Below are positions 36,400-47,157 of a stretch of DNA of 64,000 bases, piece after piece. The notes beneath the pieces are model-generated. The model saw only the letters and a list, made by a program, of their open reading frames with translations. It did no database searches and was not told the DNA's origin. The DNA lies in the NCBI GenBank assembly GCA_026826555.1, contig JAKSZT010038599.1, positions 2,589,040 to 2,653,039 of the forward strand, in the 5' to 3' direction. Each line of letters starts with the position of its first letter. Position 1 is the first letter of the stretch. Made by a program: the position numbers and the translations under genes. This stretch comes from Tolypeutes matacus. Its lineage: Eukaryota > Chordata > Mammalia > Cingulata > Chlamyphoridae.

Positions 36400-36780
36400 A
36401 GGCTAGAATTATGAAGAGAGAGAGCAATAGTGAAGAAAGGGCTGAAAGAAAAGAGTTAATACTCATAAAAAAAAGAAGAAAACAAAATAGATGGAATAGA
36501 AATTGACACCCTTAAGTTGTGGGCATATGAAAAAATGTTGTATGTAAGAGCCACAACAGAAAGCATAAGGCAGAAAGATGAAGGAAGAATAAGTGACAGT
36601 TTGGAATACAAAATCTGGTATAGACAGAGAGTGGGAAATTACTGAAGAAGAAGCACAGAAAAGAAAAGACAAGCTAGCAGCACCTAATTTTAAAAAATGA
36701 AGGAAAAAAGAAAGGGTGGAAGAAAGAGGAAAGAAAAGCAAGAGACAAGAAATAAACAGAGAAAAACCAAAGAATCACAC
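36400..36780 (-). repeat. Pyrimidine-rich tract (sense strand) of the L1 5' UTR
   Basis: The plus strand is dominated by A and G, so the L1 RNA would be T/C-rich here. Word-level similarity to the tract at 61200-61740 exists on the sense strands: 'cttcatctttctgcctt' here, 'cttcatctttctgtctt' there. Confidence 0.75.
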
Positions 36781-37877
36781 AGGCAAGCAGTCAAACAGAA
36801 CTAAGGAGGATCAATGATTCCCCTAGGGTCCACGTGGATCCTCTCTGCCTGCTTGTGTTTATCAATCAATTTCCCCTCAGGGTTCTATATGTAGGTCCTG
36901 AAACAGCTTTTAGGTATTAAACTAAATTGAAAAGAATTTATTTTTCATTTACTTAAGTACCTTCTCTCTTTTTTTTTTTTTTTTTTTGGCTAAATATAAG
37001 ACCCAAAATAAGTCCTCCTCTAGACCACCTCCCTCACACAGGGGACCCTAGCTGGGCTCGTGGAAATTAATCAAGCATGTGCCACTTCCTGGACTCCTCA
37101 GGGTAGCTGGAACTCTGATGTTAGTCAGTGCAGAATGCTAAAGACGGCTGATCCGCCCCTTCTGGAGTCGAGCCCCAGCATCACCGGGTTGCTTTGTAAA
37201 TCAGGTTGACTCAGCAGATTCGCCACTCCTCTCAACCTGGTGCTACTTCAAGTATGCTTATCTGCTCCCCAAAGCTATGAGGCAGTCCAGGCAGCCAAAT
37301 GGATGGCAAAAAAAAAAAAAAAAAAAATTCCCTTCCTTGTCCTCCAACAGAACCCTCCCTCTTTTGGAGAGTGCCCCCTCTTCCTGGCTCCGTGGCTGCC
37401 CGGGGCTTATCCCTGGGCAGCTAAGCAAATCAACTCCCTTCCCGAACAGAATCACCCCTCCCCTCCACCGGGTGCCAATTCACTCCGGCTGTTCTGTTCA
37501 CCCAAGGTCCAAGGGGCTCCAGGCAGCCAAATCCCCAGAAAATAAAACTCTCTCACCCCTTTAGCAGAGGCCCCCTCGGAGACCACACCCTCCCACTGGG
37601 CCCTGGCACCTGGTTGCCAAGCCCTGGGGCACGTGGCTCCAACTGGCCGTTTTTTTGTGTTTTTTTTCCCTAACCGTGGGTCTCAGCCATCCGTGCCAAC
37701 CACCACCGGCAGGCTTAAAACTCACGAATCTCTCCCGTTCTGTCCACACTGATGATCTGTACAGATGGATGTCCCAAGCTTCTCATTCCACATGCACACA
37801 ACACAGATCCCCGGGCAGGACCCTGTCCACAATCTGCCTTGCTCTGGGAGCTTGTAGTGTGTGCCCTCCTACACTAA

Positions 37878-37888
37878 CGCCATCTTGG
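37878..37888 (-). promoter_or_regulatory. YY1 site at L1 5' end
   Basis: The minus strand reads CCAAGATGGCG, the YY1 core found within the first bases of L1 elements. It marks this copy as reaching its 5' end. Confidence 0.75.
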
Positions 37889-37905
37889 CCCTTCTCCCAG
37901 TCATA

Positions 37906-38724
37906 TTATTGTCACGAAAAAATTTAAAAAATAAATTTTGATAAACTTGTATAGATTACTAATTGCTAAGAAAGCATGTTATAGCATAATTCCTGTTTAA
38001 AAGAACTTAAATTATTTAATTCACGTATACAAATAAAAAGAGAAAATCCATCAGGCAAAAGCAGTATGTAATCATGACTTCGAAGTCCTCAGCAAGTTAA
38101 ATAACAAACTTTATTTGATTTTGGAAATATTGTTTAAATTTGGTTTCCTTTATGTTCTCCTTTTGAAAATAAAGACTTTATAGTCTTATTAGTCAACTTA
38201 ATTTCAGGCACAGAAACAGTTCATGAGGAATTTTCCCTTCTAAAGTTTTCCTTTTTAAACTGAGTACTAAAACATTGCCCTGTTATTGTTTGGTGTTATT
38301 AAATTAAATGCATTAATTCATTTCTGCATATAATCTCATACACAATCTTGATTGCAGGCAAGAAGTCAGTCTCCTATGTTGAAGACACTAGATAAAGAAC
38401 TAGGGGAAATTATGATTAGATGTTGTATAACTCATCTGTTATCTGAACATTAATGGTATCTGCACTGCTCAGGACACAGAATAATGAATTATTGGTAAAG
38501 GAATAGCCTGCATAGTAAGGTACATACACAATGTGAAAACAAGCCAAGAAAATAGAATGAAATATTGCTATAAGAGTAAAACACAAATGCAGATTTTTAA
38601 AGTAAAATTTGCACATATATCTCAGAGAAACAAAGCATTTCCCTTCATAAATTAAGCATAATTGGTTAAAACATATTAAATGGGATGTTTGTTGATTTCA
38701 ATTTTTTCCAACAATTATCAAGAA
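37906..38724. other. Unassigned AT-rich flank of the L1
   Basis: No gene, repeat or clear TSD partner for the L1 was recognised. Confidence 0.45.
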
Positions 38725-38900
38725 CTGACTATTACCATGAACTGTTCTAAGTGCTTTTAAATTACTAACTTACAAATTGCTTAAATAACGCTATGGAGTA
38801 AGAAATTTATTACCCCCATTTCACAGACAAGGCTACTGAAAAACTAAGAGAGAAATAAATTTTCCCAAAGTTTGCACAGATAGCACATGACAGAGCAGAG
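38725..38900 (-). mobile_element. MIR SINE fragment
   Basis: The plus strand reads 'gaactgttctaagtgctttt', 'tattacccccatttcacaga' and 'agatagcacatgacagag', the reverse complement of the MIR core order (CACTGTTCTAAGCGCTTTA, CCCCATTTTACAGA, CACACAGCTAG). It is old and diverged, as expected of this ancient mammalian SINE. Confidence 0.75.
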
Positions 38901-39334
38901 AGAGTGTGACAAAGGAGAGGAAATGAGAAACACATTTGAGAAACACATTTGTGGGAGAGATTGGGGAATGGGATTCTAATTTCTTCTGCTTTCCTACATT
39001 CATGAAAAAGCAGATCAACTGAACTAATAAATTAAATAGGTTTCTCATTATCTTGCAGATTTTTGTGTGTTTTTAATGCACTTCATTTTAAAAAATGAGC
39101 CAGGCCAAAATCAAGTGTCATAAATGCATACCTAGTATAAACATCTTAGAATAGTATCTTATCATTTTATATGTACCAGACACCTTTTAGAAATGGAAAC
39201 AAAAGTAATTTACCTGATCAGATACCTGGTAAAATATGTGCCATATAGCATTACATTAAATAAAAATATTAAAATTCTCTCAAGGATATTTATTATCAGA
39301 CACTATTTTTAAGAGTTTTAAGTCAATTTCTTCT

Positions 39335-39490
39335 ATAGTTACTTTATCTTTACGGCACTGCTTTGAAGTAAACAATGAAGGTTGTTCATACTCATTTAAG
39401 AAATGAAATACAAACTTAGAGAGGGTAAGTGGCTTCCCCAAATGATGTAAAACAAAACAAAAGAAAAAAAGAGTTCAAATTCACAACTTT
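39335..39490 (-). mobile_element. MIR SINE fragment
   Basis: 'actcatttaagaaatgaaat', 'cttagagagggtaagtggct' and 'gagttcaaattcacaact' follow the reverse-complement MIR pattern around GAGGAAACTGAGGC...GGTTAAGTAACTTGCC. It is diverged. Confidence 0.65.
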
Positions 39491-40429
39491 TGACTACATA
39501 TTTAATCCAATTTCTGTTATACTTGATACTTCTGAGGGATAATTTTTTTGTATGCTTTCAACCATAGAACCCAATATAACAACTTGCTTTCAGTAGTCTG
39601 CATACATATTTGGAAAATTTATCATGTAATAAGTACTTATTCAAAGAAAGGAACAATGCAAGGATATTATACTGTGAATTATGATTTAGGATCTGGAAAA
39701 AAAATTATGGACACTGGAGTAGATAATTTCCTCAGGGGAAAACTGAAGGTTTTAACAATTATTGAACTATATATAAAATTGTTGACAATAATCTTGTACT
39801 TTTTCCCCAAATTATGATGAAAATTGTGGAAAAGTAATCATTTGTATCTGGGTATTAAATACTTGTACATATATTGACTTGACAAATACAGTACCAGAAA
39901 ACAAATCCACAGCCATTTATACACAACATATATATGATTCTCACCCTACTTCCCAATGCTGTAATATTACACAGAACCTTATAAAAGTGTTCTTAGAACA
40001 GATATATTATTGTTCTAGGACAATTTGTGTTTAAATTTCCTAATGTGCTTGTGCTTAAATAATTTAACAAGCAGCATAAAACTCAAGATTATATTGGAGA
40101 TCCAATAGATGTTAATCTCACCCTTCCATTTGTAATGAATAACAGATAAAAAATTTCACTAATGAAAATGATTGAGATTAGTCCAGAAAAGCTGGGACAG
40201 ACCTTCCCAATAACTAAGCTGGTTTTAAACACTGTTAATCTGATGAGACTTGTGAGAGTTTACTTAAAATTCTGTCCCCCATTTATCTAATACTCAAGGG
40301 TAAAATACCTACTAAAACTTCTTTTTTAATATAATTCATTTTTCCTTTTTTTTTTTTGTCTTTTGGTTTTAACCAAGAAAAATAGTTTTCAGTTTGAATA
40401 AACAAGAAATGGTCCATCAATTTGATTTT
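39491..40429. other. Unassigned AT-rich sequence
   Basis: An 89-codon open frame at 39548-39817 has no recognisable domain. No repeat was recognised. Confidence 0.45.
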
Positions 40430-40662
40430 TTAAAAACAATTTTTTGAAGTATATCATTCATACATGAACATACATAAACAGTACGTGTCCAGTAAACATT
40501 GTGAACTTACAAAACAAACATTCATAATATCATACAGGGCTCTCACACATCACCCCACCACAAATACTTCACATTGTTATGAAACATTTGTTAAGAAATT
40601 ATGAAAGAGCATCATCAAAGTATTACTGCTAACTATAGTCCATATCTTACTCCCCTATACTT
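40430..40662 (-). mobile_element. L1 3' fragment
   Basis: It shows 'acagggctctcacacatcac' and 'gctaactatagtccatatct', matching the L1 3' end at 2264-2640. It ends where the SINE begins. Confidence 0.65.
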
Positions 40663-41074
40663 TTTTTTAAGGATTTATTTATTTATTTACTTACTTACTT
40701 TTATTCATTTTTACCCCCTCCAGTCCATTTTTGCTGTTTTTGTGTCCATGTGTTGGGCAACTCTCTATGTCCGCTCCCTGCCCTCACTTCTCATCCTTCT
40801 CCTCTTGTCTTCACTGGTATTTGATCCTCGGAACCTCCAATGTGGGAGAGAGGCATTCTACCACCAGCGCCACCTTAATTCCTGGTTTTTCTGGAACATC
40901 TTGTCTTGGCTCTCCCTTGTGTCACTCTCCTGTTACATCATCATCTTGCTGCATGGCCCGCATACCTTCTATAGATTTCTTTTTTTAATTTTTATTGGGA
41001 GGTCCTGGGGATTGAACCCATGTCTCTCTATATGGGAAACAGATGCTCAACCATTTGAGCCACGTCTGTCCCCC
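40663..41074 (-). mobile_element. tRNA-derived DAS-type SINE, apparently composite
   Basis: The minus-strand 5' end has an A box TGGCTCAAATGG (41062-41051) and a B box GGGTTCAATCCCC (41019-41007). The body ends in a T run on the plus strand at 40663-40670. A second tRNA-like B-box relative, 'atttgatcctcggaacc' (about 40819), lies mid-element next to 'gtgggagagaggcattct', so the SINE looks dimeric. ORFs here (85 and 162 codons) are composition artefacts. Confidence 0.75.
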
Positions 41075-42899
41075 TGCTATGTATCTTAATACTGACCAAA
41101 GATACTTAGAGTTACAGTCATTTCCCATACAGGATGGTCACATAATAAATCAGGCTTAGTTTATCACCAACATTCTAAAAACCAGACCGAGGGAGAAAAA
41201 CTAGGTCTGGGGACACATGCATGGTTTCTAATATAGCAAATATTTAGCCTACCCTGATTATCACAAAATCAGGGCACTGAGAAAATTCGAATCAATTTGA
41301 TTTTTTAGTACTTTGTAAGCATCACAGGTTGAGTTGATAATTATAACAAGATCCTGCTCAGTGACTTTGTTGAGAATCCCATTTGAGATTTACAATAACA
41401 TAACATGAGCATCCTGTGCATGTTTGATTCCCTGGGTGACTATTCAATGATAATAGATATTTTAAAATCAATAAGAATTTAGAATCAGAGCATCAAGTTG
41501 GTTCTTAAATCCTCAAGTCAGTGAACCTAGTGTCTAACATGTAGTAAGCAAAGAAGTATGATTAGAGTCATTATATTGAAATGCATTTTGTTATCCAAAT
41601 TGGACAAATGGGAAACAGGAATATTTTATAACTCATCCAAATTCACAAATTCTAGTTAAGGGAACTAAACACAGGTTTCACAGGCTGAGCTGCCTGTGAA
41701 AATATTTTGTGAACATTATGCAGTTCACAAAACCACTAACAATTTATTTTAATCTCCTGTAACATTCATGAAGTTTTTTGAGTAGATAGTGTAGATTCAG
41801 GATAACACTTTTCAAACTTGAGAGTTCCTGAAATTTTCTGGGGAAAAAAATGCATGAATTTAGAGTTGCTGCAGTTTTAGGGATGTAATATATTTTCTTC
41901 TATAGGTGAATTTGGTATATAGGATATGGACTGATCTACACTAAAGAAAATGTTCATTCATTAATTACAAACCCACTGTAGCTCTTTGAAAAGTCAGGTA
42001 CATAATACTAAAACATCCTTTGAATCCTGGTCGAAACACTCCAGCCCTGTTCAAGGGCTAGTCTTCTGGATATCATTGATAGAGTTCAATATCTTCATCA
42101 GTTATACCTTCTCTCTATTAGGTCTTCTACGTCTTTATCTCTATCAGATCTTCTAAACCAGTACAAATGTTTAAGCAAATCTTATTTAAAAACAAAACAA
42201 AACAAATCAAAGCACTTAGCAAAGAAAAAACACAAAATTTCTTCCTTGAATCTGTATCCTCCCTCTAAGTTTCGTGTTGTCTCTCCCTTTTTTAGTCACT
42301 CTTACTGACATTTTAACTTAAAGCCACTGTATTCATTTCTCTTTCTATTCTTTTTTAATTTTCTTACTCTTTTAATTCTCAACTTAATTCAGTCTGGCCC
42401 CTCTCCCTACCATACTACTGAAACTCCTTTGTCAAAAGTCACCACTGTCCACCTGATTAACAAACTGGTAGACATTTTAGTTGTTACTGTAGTTCATTGC
42501 TCCATGTGACAGGGTTGACTCCTCACAATAGTTTTTATTTTTTATAGTTGACATTGGGCTGTCTTAGTGATCCTTCCCCTCTGGAAGTTACTTTTCAAGC
42601 TTCTGGAGGTTCTCCGTTTCCCCTATTCATTCTTCAAATTGTTAATATTCTTTTGTTTCTTCTCATTCTGTACAATTTTACTAGACAAACGTTTATGCTT
42701 ATAGTTTTGACTACCTACATAACTCTACTCAATATAGTTATTTGGATAGAAATGAAAATACCTCTTCTTTATGCTCATTAATATCATTAATACTAATAAC
42801 CCAGTTACAATTTATTTTACCTATAATATGTACTAGAAAATATGTTAAATTTTATATATAATTATTCCCTCTTATTTCTACAATACAATGCACCAACGG
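41075..42899. other. Unassigned AT-rich sequence
   Basis: No gene or repeat family was recognised. A 77-codon ORF at 42548-42781 has no recognisable domain. Confidence 0.45.
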
Positions 42900-43535
42900 C
42901 TTTAATTTTTTAATATACATTTAAAAATTTTTTTAAAGATACTTAGGAAACAAATGTTAAAAATGTAGAGGATTCCCATATACCCCACTCCTTACACTTT
43001 CCTTGCTTTCCCACATTAACAACTTCCTTCATTAGTGTGGTACATTTGTTACAATTGATGAACACATATTAGAGCATTGCTGTTAAGGGTGGATTATAGT
43101 TTACATTATAGATTAATCTCTCTCACGCACAATTTTGTAAGTTGTGACATGATATATAATGGACTGTATCTGTCATTGCAATGTCATTCAGGAAAATTCC
43201 AATGTCCCAAATATGCCCCCATATAATACCTATTTTTCCCTCTCCCTCCCTTTAGAACCTCTCGTGGCCACTGCCCCTATGTCAATGATAAATGTTCTTC
43301 CATTTATAGAGTAACAATACGTCTATATTAGAATAAAAATAAGTCTACTGTAGTCCATCTTTCTTTCCCCAATCCTGAGGATTCTGGGATGGTGATGCCC
43401 ACTCCACCTCTAATTGAGAGGGGCCTTAGATCACATGGAGTGGATGGATGGGACTATCTTCCTTGCAGTTGTAGACTTTCTATACCTTGGGGTGATCATT
43501 GTCCATCATTATTTCCTTGAATTTTTACATATTTA
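42900..43535 (-). mobile_element. 5'-truncated L1, 3' UTR only
   Basis: Colinear with 28694-29300: 'attcccatataccccactcc', 'ttcattagtgtggtacattt', 'gtcattcaggaaaattccaa', 'ccccaatcctgaggattctg' and 'gggatggtgatg'. It ends near 'tgtccatcattatttc'. Confidence 0.8.
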
Positions 43536-43984
43536 TATCTGTTTCTAGGTTCTTTTTCCACACAATAGTTTCTCTACATTTTTGCTGAAAATAGCATTTT
43601 TATTTTGACAATTTTCAGCTCTTACTACAGGCAGATATCCAGTATGGCAAGGTCACCAAAAGTACAATTTGTTTCATGATATTCTTTTATACCTACTTCT
43701 TCCTTATTTTCTCCTTTTACAACTTTGATCATACCTAGATTCTGTGTATTGTGGTTGTTAAGGGTATAGGCTTGGGGGTAATCCTATTCCAATTTGAAAA
43801 ATGGAACTGCTATTTCTTAGTTGTAAACTTAGGCAGGTTACTAAAATTCTGAGTCTTTCAGTTTCCTCACATGTACAGCTAGGAGAGTAAACACAGCATC
43901 CTATAAGGTTACAATATGTATTAAATTTGATATTTCTGGCAAAAAAAATAAAAAAAATTCAGTGAAGCCCTCATTATAATATCT

Positions 43985-44690
43985 CAAAACATTAACTTTC
44001 ATTAATATATAATGTCTCATTCTTTTTTTTCCTAACTATACTGCAATTGATATTTGGATTTATTCTTTCCCTAAGGGGAATATGAATTTTCCCTTAGGCT
44101 ATTGTGAATATCAGCTTACATCCCTGTTTTCACTCTCTTTGAGTATATTCTCAGAAGTATGATTGTCAGGTCAAATGGTAATTCTATATTTAACTTTTTG
44201 AGGAATTGCCATATTGCTGTCCTGCTAACAATGCACTGGAGTTCCACGTTCTCTGCATCGTTTCCAAAATTTTTAAATTTTTCTTCTTTTTTATTTTCTT
44301 TTTTTATTTTCCTGTTGTTTTAATATTTGCCATCTCTTCAACTTCTTGGTAATTTCTTTTGATGAAATAAAAGTTTTTAACTGAGAGGAAATCAAGTTTA
44401 TCTATCATTTTTTAGTTGCTTGTGCTTTTGTTGTCATATTTAAGAATCCATTGCTGAATCCCAGGTCACGAAAATTTGTCCCTAAGTTTTCATCTAAGCA
44501 TTTTATAAATTTAGCTCTTATATTTAGGTGTTTGGGCCATTTTGAGTTGCATTTTATATATGACATGAGGTAGGGGTCTAAATTCATTCTTCGGCATGGG
44601 AAAGTTTTCCTAACACCATTTGTTGAAGGGACCATTTTTTCTCCTACTGCATGTACTTAGCACCCTTGTCAAAAATCAATTGTTGGACAC
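43985..44690 (-). mobile_element. L1 ORF2 C-terminal fragment
   Basis: The minus strand gives a readable stretch at 44635-44405 with KTFPCRRMNLDPYLMSYIK and GFLNMTTKAQATKK. This is the ORF2 segment after RT (compare KSKTKAMATK in the family). It stops exactly where the plus-strand L1 5' UTR begins. Confidence 0.65.
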
Positions 44691-45310
44691 AACTCTGTCC
44701 CCATCCCAACTCCTGACAGGGCAGGAGGAGGGATAATACACCCTCAGCCTCTTCAGCTCATGCAGTCACATTTGGCCTGCACAGACTAGACTGGAGGGCA
44801 AAACTGTGGATATATCTCCACCCCCAATAGACTAGGAAGGGAGAAGTGTTTCCTCAAACTTTCTGGACAACTGAAGGTGTTTTTGCCTACAGTGACTTGA
44901 GTATTGAGAAATTCTGTGGTTTCATCTCTACCCCTGAAAGGATAGAAGGGAGAGTGCTCCCTTAGCTTCTCTGGGAAACTGCAGGAATTTTGGCCTGCAT
45001 GAACTAGATCATTGTACCTATCTGGGGTTCCATTACCACCCCTGCCAGGAAAAGGGACAGTGTTCTTCCACCATCTCAGGGCAACTAAAGCCACTTTTGG
45101 CCTGCACAGACTAAATTGCTGGGCACAACAGAGGCTCCATTCCCACTCCTGGCAGGGGAGGAGGAACTGTGGAGATTCATCAATCTCTCTGGGCAACTAA
45201 ATATGGTCTTGGCCTGCATGGCTTGGATTACTGCACACAGCTGCAAATCTGTCCCTATTCCTGGGAGGGGAAAAAGGTGGAAGAAGCTTCTTTGGTTCCT
45301 GGGGCAATGC
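44691..45310 (+). repeat. Tandem ~110-bp monomers of an L1 5' UTR
   Basis: The block TTGGCCTGCA-(C/T)-A/G-GACT recurs with its GCCT at 44775, 44885, 44993, 45100 and 45212, spacings of 110, 108, 107 and 112. Each unit also carries 'ctgggcacaac' or a variant, 'ccattcccactcctggcagg' and 'ctctctgggcaact' relatives. About five units, the first partial, precede ORF1. In rodents, tandem 5' UTR monomers act as L1 promoters; the same role here is inferred from position. Confidence 0.8.
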
Positions 45311-45566
45311 CAGCAACTTCAGACTCCACAGTGTACAGTACCAACTGCATCCTCAGCTCCTATTCCACAACCAGCAAGGGAGAAAGGTCAAGGAAGAGAT
45401 GAAGAAAGAGCTGAAAAAATTCAAAATGTCTAAACATGAGCCACTATAAAGTTTCAATTTAAGTCGAACCTAGTGTCAAAGGGGAACAGTAGTGCAAAGC
45501 CAATCAAATAGAAAGCTCTAGACTAAACAGATAAAAGGGGCCAAGAATTAATACATGTAGTAAATC

Positions 45567-46450
45567 AGATGCTGAGACACCCACAAAAATTACAATCCAT
45601 ACCAAGAAACAGGAAGATATGACCAAGTCAATGGAACAAACTAAGCCTCCAGATGACATAAAATAGTTGAGACAACTAATCATAAATGTTCAAACAAATC
45701 TCTTTAATAAATTCAATGAGATAGCTAAAGAGATTAAAGACATCAAGAAGAAACTGAGTGAGCACAATGAATTTTAAGGCATATATAGAAAAATAGCAGA
45801 TCTTATGGTAATGAAAGTCATAATAAATGAAATTAAAAATACACTGGTGGCATATAACAGCAGATTTGAATAGTCAGAAGAAAGGATCAGTGACCTTGAT
45901 GACAGGACCACTGAACATGAATGTAAGAAAGAACACATGAAGAAAAAAAAAAAGGAAAAATTGAACAGGGTCTCAGGGAACTAAATGACAGCAAGAGATA
46001 TGTAAGCATATGTGTCATGGATTCCCCAGAAGAAGGAAAAGGGACAGAAGGAATATTTGAGGAAATATTATAGAAAATATCCCAACCTTCCTGAAGGACA
46101 TTTATATCAGTATCCAAGAAACACAACATACTCCCATATGAATAAATCTGAACAGACCTACTCTGAAACACATGCTAATCAAAATGTCAAATGCCAAAGA
46201 TAAAGAGAGTATCCTGAGAGCAGCAGTAGAAAAGAGATTGATCACATACAAGGGATACCCAATAGGATTAAGTGCTAATTTTTCAACAGAAACCATGGAG
46301 GCAAGAAGGAAGTGGTATATTTTTAAGATACTGAAAAAGGAAAACTGCCAGCCAAGAACTTTAAATCAGGAAAAATTGTCTTTCAAAAATGAGGATGAGT
46401 TTAGAATACTCAGATAAACAGAAACTGAGAGAGTTTGTAACCAAGAGACC
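45567..46450 (+). pseudogene. L1 ORF1 pseudogene
   Basis: The N-terminal coiled coil is fragmentary (TKKQEDMTK near 45603, KEIKDIKKKLSEHN near 45730). The RRM and C-terminal regions are readable at 46172-46417, with SNAKDKESILRAAVEKRLITYKG and TMEARRKWYIFKIL. At least two stops and a frameshift separate the parts. Confidence 0.75.
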
Positions 46451-46649
46451 AGGTTGGCAGGAAATACTAAAGGGAGTACTATAGCCTGAAAAGAAAAGAC
46501 AGGAGAGAAAGGCATGGAAGAGAGTCTACAAATAAATATTATATCAGTAAAAGTAAATAAAAGTGTAAAAAGTGTGGTAAAACAAGATATAACAGATAAA
46601 ACCCAAAGATCAAAATTGGTGAAAAACTGCCTTTACAGTAATAACATTT

Positions 46650-47157
46650 GTGGCAGCTTGGTATTGTTTATGAATTCCAAAAATCGATATTGGATTGTGT
46701 TTGTAAACTGGTGTATTCCTCTGGGCATATTAGATTTTATTAAATTAAGGTTTCACTTTTACTTAATTAAATTTTGATTAGGGCTTTGATTTGGCCATGC
46801 CAGTAGGACATTGAGTCTGTGCCCCTTAGTGGGCAAGGACTCACAGAGAAAATGACACTGCAGAGGAGAGAGTTTAGTTTTGATGCTGGCCAGGAAATAA
46901 ATACACAGAGAAGCAGAATACAGAGGAAGAAAGACATCTCATTAGACATGGCAGTGGCCCCAGGAAGTGAGATCAGCCTGATAATCTACAGCTGACACTG
47001 TGAAGAGAACTGAACAGCTAAGCCCAGAAGTAAACCAGCCCTAGGGGGAGAGACAAGCCTTATACCAGCCTACAGGTGAGACTGGAAGAAGTGGGGCCCA
47101 TGGAGCCTTAAGAGGAAGAAGGAATGCTGAACCCTTGCAAATATTGACAGCCATCTT
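46650..47157 (+). mobile_element. LTR inserted in the L1
   Basis: The insert opens 'tgtggcagcttggtattg' and contains 'gattagggctttgatttggc' and 'cattgagtctgtgcccctta', resembling an armadillo-type LTR I recall. It ends near 'gccatcttgctct', where L1 sequence resumes. The start of ORF2 is missing, so about 230 bases of the EN region were lost with or before the insertion. Confidence 0.55.

Larger units (their letters stand above)
28676..37905 (-). mobile_element. Best preserved L1, full-length type
   Basis: Minus strand. The 5' end near 37905 carries CCAAGATGGCG. Then come the 5' UTR (36045-37905), ORF1 (36044-35058), a 53-base spacer, ORF2 (35004-31202), a 3' UTR of about 2.5 kb (31201-28694) and a T run (A tail) from 28676. 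The total is about 9.2 kb, longer than the roughly 6 kb of human L1, mostly because of the 3' UTR. ORF1 has one internal stop; ORF2 has several frameshifts and stops. Confidence 0.9.
36045..37905 (-). promoter_or_regulatory. L1 5' UTR with internal promoter region
   Basis: In L1 this region carries the internal RNA polymerase II promoter. The outer half (about 36980-37905) is GC-rich and contains partly repeated blocks: aggcagccaaat at 37289-37300 and 37521-37532, and caccgggt at about 37179 and 37466. The inner part (36400-36780) is pyrimidine-rich on the sense strand. An A run of about 21 lies at 37307-37327 on the plus strand. Confidence 0.7.

Noticed and set aside
28676..37905. An active L1
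   Set aside because: ORF1 has an internal stop and ORF2 has several stops and frameshifts, including one just before the FADD box.
44691..45310. Tandem units read as a CRISPR array or a satellite
   Set aside because: Repeats without unique spacers in a mammalian sequence rule out CRISPR. The position directly before L1 ORF1 makes an L1 5' UTR array likelier than a satellite.
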